Below are positions 1 through 5,828 of a stretch of DNA of 13,718 nt, piece after piece (positions within the stretch are counted from its first letter, which is position 1; the number at the start of each line of letters is the position of its first letter). The stretch is from NCBI GenBank assembly GCA_045590395.1, contig JAZNQX010000094.1, positions 1-13,718 on the forward strand. Reading direction: 5' to 3'. Source of the stretch: SIG607 sp045590395 (GTDB lineage: Bacteria > Bacillota > Clostridia > Oscillospirales > Acutalibacteraceae). The notes below the pieces were generated by a model that worked only from the letters and a program-made list of their open reading frames with translations, did not search any database and was not told where the DNA came from. Position numbers and translations under genes: made by a program.

Positions 1-531
1 TCTTTTTCTGTTCAGAGCCAGAGATACGTTACCGAAAAGCAGTTCGGTTATGTTCTGCCGCCTGAAATAGAAAACTGCCCTGAGGCTCTTGAAATCTTTA
101 ACCAGTCGATGAAAAGAGACCAGGAAGACTATGATAAAATCACCGCAGTTTTAAAGGAAAAGCATTTAAAAGAATTTTTAAATGAAGGCAAAGACGAAAA
201 GACCGCGCAGAGAATGGCAGAGAAAAAGGCTATTGAAGACGCAAGATTTGTTTTGCCCAATGCCTGTGAAACCAAAATGATAGTTACTATGAATACACGC
301 TCTCTGCTTAATTTCTTCAGACACCGTTGCTGTACCAGAGCGCAGTGGGAAATTCGCGATGTGGCTAATCAGATGTTAGCCCTTGTAAGTGCCGTTGCGC
401 CTCAGCTTTTCAAAAAGGCAGGTCCTTCCTGTGTGGCAGGTCACTGTCCTGAGGGTAAAATGAGCTGCGGAAAGTTTAAGGAAATGCGGCAGCTCAGCGA
501 AAAAATCAAAAACGGAGAATATAATGGGTAA
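1..531 (+). CDS. thyX: FAD-dependent thymidylate synthase ThyX, 5' end missing
   Basis: ThyX methylates dUMP to dTMP in the cytosol using methylene-tetrahydrofolate and reduced FAD. The reading frame is open from base 1, so the gene starts upstream; 176 codons are visible of a family usually about 220-250. The window opens inside the ThyX signature RHR-x7-S: the first residues read SFSVQSQRYV, and S6 (bases 16-18) would be the motif serine, with QR just after it. The C-terminal part has the family's conserved block around SLLNFF and RAQWEIR, followed by a cysteine-rich tail (GPSCVAGHCPEGKMSCGKF) that I cannot assign a role. The stop overlaps the tmk start by 8 nt, so translation of the two is probably coupled. 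They catalyse consecutive steps of dTTP synthesis. I am confident of the family; only the N-terminus is unseen. Confidence 0.93.
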   Translation, partial: SFSVQSQRYVTEKQFGYVLPPEIENCPEALEIFNQSMKRDQEDYDKITAVLKEKHLKEFLNEGKDEKTAQRMAEKKAIEDARFVLPNACETKMIVTMNTRSLLNFFRHRCCTRAQWEIRDVANQMLALVSAVAPQLFKKAGPSCVAGHCPEGKMSCGKFKEMRQLSEKIKNGEYNG

Positions 532-1186
532 ACTAATTGTTATAGAAGGGCTTGACGGAAGCGGAAAGTCTACTCAGCTTGAACTTTTATATAAAAATTT
601 AACCGATAAGGGCATAGACTGTCGCTGTGTTTCTTTCCCCGATTATGAGCATCCCTCCAGCACCCTTGTTAAAATGTATCTGTCGGGCGAATTTGGTAAT
701 GACCCAAATGATGTTAATGCCTATGCCGCTTCCACTTTTTATGCAGTAGACAGATATGCTTCCTTTAAAAAGTATTGGGGTGACTATTATAAAAACGGCG
801 GTGTAGTTATTGCCGGCAGATATGTAACCTCAAATGCTGTTCATCAGAATTCAAAATTAGACAAGTCAAAATGGGACGGCTTTCTTAACTGGCTTTATGA
901 TTTTGAGTATGTAAAAATGGGTATTCCAAAGCCCGATAAGGTTATTTTCCTTGATATGCCCATTGAGGTTTCTCAAAAGCTTATGACGGGAAGATACGAG
1001 GGCGATGAGGATAAAAAGGATATACATGAGAGAAATACCGAGTATCTTGAGCATTGCAGAAAATCTGCCCTTTACACTGCCGATTATTCGGGTTGGCAGA
1101 AAATTTCTTGCGCCAAAGACGGTAATGCCCGAACTATTGAGGATATAGCGCAGGATGTTTTAAACAGTGTGCTTGAGATTTTGTAA
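524..1186 (+). CDS. tmk: Thymidylate kinase (dTMP kinase)
   Basis: This cytosolic kinase phosphorylates dTMP to dTDP with ATP. The 220-residue product is close to the usual length (about 205-215). The P-loop GLDGSGKST lies at residues 9-17. The substrate-side motif VDRY places D76-R77 where Tmk proteins have ADR. A LID-like basic/acidic stretch (TGRYEGDEDKK) lies around residues 157-167. The second conserved motif, normally DR(Y/H), reads G98-R99-Y100 followed by TSNAVHQ, so the acidic residue is replaced by glycine. That places it in a divergent branch of the family, and substrate preference is not proven. The start ATG has a GGAG sequence about 7 nt upstream and overlaps the end of thyX. 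The next gene starts 9 nt after its stop. Coupling with ThyX supports a dTMP kinase role. Confidence 0.9.
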   Translation: MGKLIVIEGLDGSGKSTQLELLYKNLTDKGIDCRCVSFPDYEHPSSTLVKMYLSGEFGNDPNDVNAYAASTFYAVDRYASFKKYWGDYYKNGGVVIAGRYVTSNAVHQNSKLDKSKWDGFLNWLYDFEYVKMGIPKPDKVIFLDMPIEVSQKLMTGRYEGDEDKKDIHERNTEYLEHCRKSALYTADYSGWQKISCAKDGNARTIEDIAQDVLNSVLEIL

Positions 1187-1195
1187 GGAGTAAAT

Positions 1196-1747
1196 ATGGT
1201 TTATACATTTTTAGCCGAAGGCTTTGAAGAGGCTGAGGCAATAGTTCCCGTAGATATTTTAAGACGATTAGGTATACCCGTAGTAACGGTTGGTGTAGAC
1301 TGCAAAAATGTAACGGGCAGTCATAATATAACCGTTGTGGCCGATACAGAAATTGATAGTGCTGATTTTTCGGATATTACCGCCATTATACTTCCCGGTG
1401 GTATGCCCGGTACTCTTAATCTTCAAAAAAATGAAAAGCTATGTGCTCTTTTAAAGCAGTTCAGTGAAAAAGGCATTATTATTTCAGCTTTGTGCGCCGC
1501 ACCCTCTATACTTGGCGGTCTGGGGCTGTTAAAGGGTAGAGAGTATACCTGTTATCCCGGCTTTGAAAAAAGTATAGACGGAATACACAAAAATATTCCG
1601 TTGGTTATAGATGAGGGCGATAATACCATTATTACCGCTTGGGGTCCGGGAGCTGCATACCGCTTCGGCTTTTCTCTTGCAGAGAAAATTCTTGGTAAGA
1701 ATGTAAATGAGCTTAAAAAATCTATGATGATGTGCGGAGACGAATAA
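1196..1747 (+). CDS. DJ-1/PfpI family protein (YajL/ThiJ-like)
   Basis: This 183-residue protein belongs to the DJ-1/PfpI class of the glutamine-amidotransferase-like fold. The nucleophile-elbow cysteine is C100 in ALCAAPSILGG, aligned with C106 of human DJ-1. The acidic partner is E14 in GFEEAEAI, aligned with DJ-1 E18. Near the end GPGAAYRFG matches the family's conserved C-terminal block. Family members have been described as redox-sensing chaperones and glyoxalase or deglycase-like enzymes. The true reaction here cannot be read from sequence. The start is well supported by AAGGAG a few bases upstream. It lies between tmk and mltG in what looks like one operon, with its stop overlapping the mltG ATG (TAATG). 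The neighbours do not suggest a specific substrate, so I leave the function open. Confidence 0.88.
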   Translation: MVYTFLAEGFEEAEAIVPVDILRRLGIPVVTVGVDCKNVTGSHNITVVADTEIDSADFSDITAIILPGGMPGTLNLQKNEKLCALLKQFSEKGIIISALCAAPSILGGLGLLKGREYTCYPGFEKSIDGIHKNIPLVIDEGDNTIITAWGPGAAYRFGFSLAEKILGKNVNELKKSMMMCGDE

Positions 1748-2925
1748 TGGACGAAAACAAAGAAAAAGTAAGCGCTGAAACTTCAGAAGAAATTGCAAAT
1801 GAAGAAATTGCAAATGAAGTTCAGCCTTTACCCGCTAAACCTAAAAAGAAAATAATATTATATTCGGCACTGGCTGTTGGTGCCGTTATTCTTGCTTTAG
1901 TTATAGGTGTTTTAACCTTTGCACTGTGTGATATAAAAGGCGTATATAATAAAAAAGATACAAGTATTATTATTGAAAAAGGAACTGCCTCATTACATAT
2001 CGCAGAAACTCTTGAAGACGAGGGTGTTATTAAAAGCGCTTTTATTTTTAGGGTTTACAGTAAAATTTGCGGCTACGACAGTAAGTTCCTTTACGGTGCT
2101 TACGATATAAAAGCAAAAAGCGGCTACAAGGAAATTGCCAATAAACTGATGAGTGAGGGTGCTGTGCTGGAGAGTGTCAGCGTTACTATTCCCGAGGGAA
2201 CAGGTATAAACGATTATGTAAAGGATGTAAACGGCGCTGATGTTACGGTGCCGGGTATTGCAACCTTGCTTGAAAGAGCAGGGGTATGCACAAAGGAAGA
2301 TTTCTTCAAAGCACTGTATAGTGTAGATTTAAACGGCGAACTTTTTGACTCGGTAGATAAAAACAATACCTATTATGTACTTGAGGGCTACCTTTTCCCC
2401 GATACCTACGAGTTTTATTGTTATGATTCTGAGGAATGTGCAAAATTGGCTGTTGATAAGATGATAAACCAGATGAACAGGGTAATTGACAGCGATATAA
2501 GAGAGAAAGCAAAGGAAAAGGGTATGAGCATAAATCAGGTGTTGACCCTTGCTTCTGTTGTTCAGATGGAGGCAGGTCTTGATACTGAAGGTATGCCCAA
2601 GGTTGCGGCTGTTTTCTATAACCGCCTTGCTGCAGATGGTAAGCTCGGTTCTTCGCCTACCTGTTACTACGGTGATTCCTTTAATAATGATGACGAGAGA
2701 TATAACACCTATAAAATAAAGGGCTTGCCTCCGGGACCTCTTTGTTCCCCCGGCAAAGCGGCTATAAATGCGGTGCTTTATCCTGAGGAAAATTTCAGCG
2801 ATTATCTTTATTTTGTAACCGATAAAAACGGTAAATTCTATTTCCATAAAACCTATGCCGAGCAAACGGCAACGGTAAATCGCTTGAAGCAGGAAGGGAA
2901 CTGGATATATGAGTATTTCGACTAA
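1747..2925 (+). CDS. mltG: Endolytic transglycosylase MltG (YceG-like)
   Basis: MltG is a membrane-anchored lytic transglycosylase that cleaves nascent glycan strands and is thought to set their length. From the ATG at 1747 the product has 392 residues: an acidic cytosolic tail, a lysine-rich stretch, one transmembrane segment at about 36-60, then an extracellular region. The LysM-like part contains SVTIPEGTGINDY. The catalytic YceG core contains EGYLFPDTYEF, LASVVQMEAG and VFYNRL. E275 (in QMEAG) aligns with the catalytic glutamate of E. coli MltG (E218). The SSPT motif and the GLPPGP loop are also present. I prefer ATG 1747 over an in-frame GTG at 1732 because GCGGAG lies at a proper distance and the ATG overlaps the DJ-1 stop. 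The N-terminal tail carries an exact 15-bp tandem duplication. Confidence 0.93.
   Translation: MDENKEKVSAETSEEIANEEIANEVQPLPAKPKKKIILYSALAVGAVILALVIGVLTFALCDIKGVYNKKDTSIIIEKGTASLHIAETLEDEGVIKSAFIFRVYSKICGYDSKFLYGAYDIKAKSGYKEIANKLMSEGAVLESVSVTIPEGTGINDYVKDVNGADVTVPGIATLLERAGVCTKEDFFKALYSVDLNGELFDSVDKNNTYYVLEGYLFPDTYEFYCYDSEECAKLAVDKMINQMNRVIDSDIREKAKEKGMSINQVLTLASVVQMEAGLDTEGMPKVAAVFYNRLAADGKLGSSPTCYYGDSFNNDDERYNTYKIKGLPPGPLCSPGKAAINAVLYPEENFSDYLYFVTDKNGKFYFHKTYAEQTATVNRLKQEGNWIYEYFD
1786..1815 (+). repeat. 15-bp exact tandem duplication within mltG
   Basis: The unit GAAGAAATTGCAAAT occurs twice in a row and encodes EEIAN-EEIAN in the cytosolic tail of MltG, before the membrane segment. The length is a multiple of three, so the frame is kept. 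It is probably a recent slippage duplication in an unconstrained region. Confidence 0.9.
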
Positions 2926-4138
2926 AAGAAAAATACCTGAACTGCTTTGTCCTGCAGGGGATTTAACCCGTCTTATTGCGGCGGTGGATTACGGTGCAGA
3001 TGCGGTTTATCTTGCAGGTGAGGAATTCGGTATGCGAACTGCCGCCTCTAACTTTGGCGAAGAAGATTTGCTTAAAGGTGTAGAATATGCTCATAGCCAC
3101 GGTGTTAAGGTGCATGTTGCCTGTAATACCGTTCCTCATAATGAGGAAATGGCAAGACTGCCGGATTTTCTTATGAGCCTTGAAAAAGCAGGGGTAGATG
3201 CAGTTATTGCAAGTGATATCGGCACAGCAGGGCTTGTTAAAAAGTATGTACCCTCTGCCGAGCTTCATATTTCGGTTCAGTCGGGTATATGTAACTATGT
3301 AACGGCAAATGCCTTTTATGAAATGGGCGCTAAAAGAATAGTTCTCGCCCGTGAACTTTCGCTTGAAGAAATAAAGGAAATAAGAGAAAAAACACCAAAA
3401 GACCTTGAGATAGAGTGCTTTGCCCACGGTGCTATGTGTGTTTCCTTTTCGGCAAGATGTCTGTTGTCAAGCTATATGACAGGCAGAGATGCCAACAGAG
3501 GTGACTGCGCTCAGCCTTGCCGTTGGAACTATGCCCTTATGGAGGAAAAGCGACCGGGACAGTATTTTGATATTACCGAAACCGATAAGGGCAGTTATAT
3601 ACTTAATGCCAATGATATGTGTATGGCGCCTTACCTTGACAAAATGTGTGAAGCCGGTGTTGACAGCATTAAAATAGAGGGCAGAGCCAAATCTCACTAT
3701 TATGTTGCTGTTACCACAAATGCTTATCGTGCCGCCCTGGATAGCCTTAAAGAAGCTAAAGGTGAGTGGAAGCTTGAAGCTTGGATATCCGAGGAGCTGG
3801 ATAAAATCAGCCATCGTCCATACAGTACTGGCTTTTATTTCGGACAGCCGTCACAGACCTATGAAAGCGCAGGTTATGTAAGAGATTATTCGGTAGCGGT
3901 TGTTGTTACGGGCTATGAAAACGGCTGTATAGTCGGCATTATGAAAAATAAATTCTATAAGGGACAGGAGTTTGACTGTCTTTGTGTAAAGGAAGAGCCC
4001 TTTATTTTTAAGGCAGAAAAGATTTTCGATAAGGACGATAAAGAAATTGACAATGCGCCACATCCTATGATGGTGGTTAAAATTCCTTGTGAAAGAAAGG
4101 CACCTGTGGGCTCTCTGCTCAGAATGAAAAATGAATAA
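2909..4138 (+). CDS. U32-family protein, TrhP/YrrO-like (tRNA hydroxylation factor)
   Basis: This 409-residue protein belongs to the family still annotated as 'peptidase U32' or 'collagenase-like'. The N-terminus ELLCPAGDLTRLIAAVDYGA and ADAVYLAG are the typical start of the TIM-barrel-like domain. The family signature follows with AHGAMCVSFSARC and GDCAQPCRWNY. Cysteines C177, C184, C200 and C204 are the likely iron-sulfur ligands, as in characterised relatives. IKIEGRAKS and a small C-terminal beta-barrel-like part complete it. The B. subtilis relatives YrrN/YrrO (TrhP1/2) support 5-hydroxyuridine formation at the wobble base of tRNA. The nearby mltG and alaS match that gene neighbourhood, which is why I favour this role over proteolysis. 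The start overlaps the mltG end by 17 nt, with AGGAAGGG upstream. A hairpin begins 7 nt after the stop. Confidence 0.88.
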   Translation: MSISTKRKIPELLCPAGDLTRLIAAVDYGADAVYLAGEEFGMRTAASNFGEEDLLKGVEYAHSHGVKVHVACNTVPHNEEMARLPDFLMSLEKAGVDAVIASDIGTAGLVKKYVPSAELHISVQSGICNYVTANAFYEMGAKRIVLARELSLEEIKEIREKTPKDLEIECFAHGAMCVSFSARCLLSSYMTGRDANRGDCAQPCRWNYALMEEKRPGQYFDITETDKGSYILNANDMCMAPYLDKMCEAGVDSIKIEGRAKSHYYVAVTTNAYRAALDSLKEAKGEWKLEAWISEELDKISHRPYSTGFYFGQPSQTYESAGYVRDYSVAVVVTGYENGCIVGIMKNKFYKGQEFDCLCVKEEPFIFKAEKIFDKDDKEIDNAPHPMMVVKIPCERKAPVGSLLRMKNE

Positions 4139-4144
4139 AAAGGA

Positions 4145-4177
4145 CACCCCGAGAAAAACTACTCGGGGTGATTTTTT
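4145..4177 (+). terminator. Hairpin plus T-run overlapping the PBP ribosome-binding site
   Basis: A perfect 9-bp stem, CACCCCGAG (4145-4153) pairing with CTCGGGGTG (4162-4170), has an 8-nt loop. It is followed by ATTTTTT that runs directly into the ATG at 4178. It has the form of an intrinsic terminator for the upstream operon. The GGGGTGAT of the 3' arm is also the only Shine-Dalgarno-like sequence at the right distance from the PBP ATG, so the same structure would hide that site. Whether it terminates, regulates translation, or both cannot be decided from sequence. Confidence 0.8.
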
Positions 4178-5746
4178 ATGAAAACATATATAAGGATAAT
4201 TTGTGTTTTTATTCTTACGCTTTCAATGTTTCTGGTAGGCACCGTGCGGATTGCCGTAATAAACAATGACGGGCAGATTTCTGCCGCCGCAGAGCAAAAT
4301 AGTGTTGTAGTAACCTTATCTCACAGCAGAGGCAGAATTTTCGACTGTAATCTTAATGCGCTGACTGGAAATTTTTATGAAAATTATGCCGTTATTACAC
4401 CCTCGGAGCAGTCAATAATGTACTGCAGTACCGCCTTTTCGGGCGAGGAAAAAATAAGCATTTTAGGAAAACTCAGAAATGGTAAACCTGCGGTGGTTAA
4501 AACAGAGGAAATATCCTGTGCAGGTGTTTTAAATGTAAAGGTACCCGTTTTCGATAAGAATGATTTTTGTGTGCATTTACTGGGCTATACAGACTCCTCT
4601 AACCACGGCGTTTCAGGGCTTCAAAAGGCAATGGACGAGTACCTTTACAGTGATGAAAAAATTACCGTAAGATACGCTTCTAACGCCCAGGGGCAAATAC
4701 TTGGGGGTATAGAACCTATAGTTTCGGGCGATACCCTGTCAACTACGGGGGTGGTGACCACCATCGACAGAAATGTTCAGGTGGTTATAGAAAAGGCAGC
4801 ACAAAATCTTAAAAAGGGCGCAATAGTTGTGAGTGAAGCCGGAACAGGAAAAATAAGAGGTATGCTCAGCAGACCTACTTTTACTAAAGATAACATTTCA
4901 GAACTGTTGGATTCTGCAGATTCACCCCTTATGAACAGAGCGCTGAAGGGCTACAATGTAGGCTCTGCCTTTAAGCCCTGTGTTGCCCTTTCAAACGGAA
5001 AACTAAGTAATATGACGGTGGAGTGCGAGGGAAGTATGAATATAGAAAACAGCACCTTTTTCTGTCACCTGCGAAGCGGTCATAAAACCACTGATATTAA
5101 AGATGCGCTTATAAATTCCTGTAACTCATTTTTTTATCGTTTTGCGCTGAATGTAGGCGGTGATAAGCTTTACCAGACGGCTACACTTTTCGGCTTTGGC
5201 TACAATAAAACTCTTGTTGACGGCATATCTACAGAGGGCGAGTGCATACCCACAAGAAGTGAACTAAGCGATAACCGTGTTCTTGCTAATTTTTCAATAG
5301 GACAGGGTAAATTTCTTGCTTCCCCTGTTACTATGCTGTCGTTATATGAAGCAATAGCCTGCGGCGGACAGTACCATCAGGCAACCTTAATTGAGGGCAT
5401 TATGGAAAACGCCAAGCTGACCGAAAAAAATGATAAAAAACCGCCTACAAAGGCAATAGACAAAAATACTGCCAATATGCTTAAAAATTATCTTAAAGAG
5501 GTGGTTATAAGCGGTACGGGTAAAAATGCCCACAGTCAAAGAGTGGATATAGCAGGCAAAACCGCCACCGCCCAGACGGGCTGGGTAGGTGAAGACGGAA
5601 ACAGTATAGAGCACTCCTGGTTTTGCGGATTTTTTCCCGCTGATAACCCAAAATATATAGCCGTAGTGCTTGTTGAGGACAGTGCAAATTCGACTTCTTC
5701 TGCCACCGAAATTTTTAAATATATTGCCGAGGGTTTGACTAATTAA
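4178..5746 (+). CDS. Class B penicillin-binding protein (monofunctional transpeptidase)
   Basis: This is a 522-residue membrane-anchored DD-transpeptidase that would cross-link peptidoglycan outside the membrane. An N-terminal signal anchor covers residues about 4-28. The dimerisation-type region begins with SRGRIFDCNLNALTG, a degenerate form of the usual RGxIxDRNG. The transpeptidase domain has S263-x-x-K266 (GSAFKP, the acyl-enzyme serine), S314-C-N316 and K461-T-A463. The third motif is therefore KTA rather than KTG. The conserved FCGFFPADNPKYIAVVLVE block closes the domain. It is shorter than typical FtsI/SpoVD proteins and lacks a PASTA domain. Position after a U32 gene and before alaS recalls B. 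subtilis pbpI (yrrR), which lies in the same neighbourhood, but orthology is inferred. The ATG at 4178 is kept because it gives the full signal anchor; the next ATG (4226) has no ribosome-binding site. Confidence 0.9.
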   Translation: MKTYIRIICVFILTLSMFLVGTVRIAVINNDGQISAAAEQNSVVVTLSHSRGRIFDCNLNALTGNFYENYAVITPSEQSIMYCSTAFSGEEKISILGKLRNGKPAVVKTEEISCAGVLNVKVPVFDKNDFCVHLLGYTDSSNHGVSGLQKAMDEYLYSDEKITVRYASNAQGQILGGIEPIVSGDTLSTTGVVTTIDRNVQVVIEKAAQNLKKGAIVVSEAGTGKIRGMLSRPTFTKDNISELLDSADSPLMNRALKGYNVGSAFKPCVALSNGKLSNMTVECEGSMNIENSTFFCHLRSGHKTTDIKDALINSCNSFFYRFALNVGGDKLYQTATLFGFGYNKTLVDGISTEGECIPTRSELSDNRVLANFSIGQGKFLASPVTMLSLYEAIACGGQYHQATLIEGIMENAKLTEKNDKKPPTKAIDKNTANMLKNYLKEVVISGTGKNAHSQRVDIAGKTATAQTGWVGEDGNSIEHSWFCGFFPADNPKYIAVVLVEDSANSTSSATEIFKYIAEGLTN

Positions 5747-5751
5747 ATGAG

Positions 5752-5780
5752 TTGACAAACGGCGTCTTTAAATATATAAT
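5752..5780 (+). promoter_or_regulatory. Consensus sigma-A promoter for the alaS operon
   Basis: A perfect -35 TTGACA (5752-5757) and a perfect -10 TATAAT (5775-5780) are separated by 17 bp. Transcription would start near 5787, leaving about 40 nt of leader before the alaS ATG. That is too short for a T-box riboswitch. The promoter begins 5 nt after the PBP stop codon, and I see no hairpin terminator between them. Confidence 0.88.
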
Positions 5781-5828
5781 AACTTTGTATGTTTATATTT
5801 ATTTTTAGGCGATTGCGAGGAACATTAA

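Noticed and set aside
1732..1746. GTG start for mltG at 1732
   Set aside because: ATG 1747 has a properly placed GCGGAG and overlaps the upstream stop; the extra MRRRI adds nothing typical of the family.
2329..2865. 178-residue - strand open frame opposite mltG
   Set aside because: It lies opposite the catalytic domain of MltG, has no family resemblance and no promoter or ribosome-binding site that I can see.
5781..5828. T-box riboswitch in the alaS leader
   Set aside because: The leader is only about 40 nt and shows no T-box sequence or antiterminator stem.
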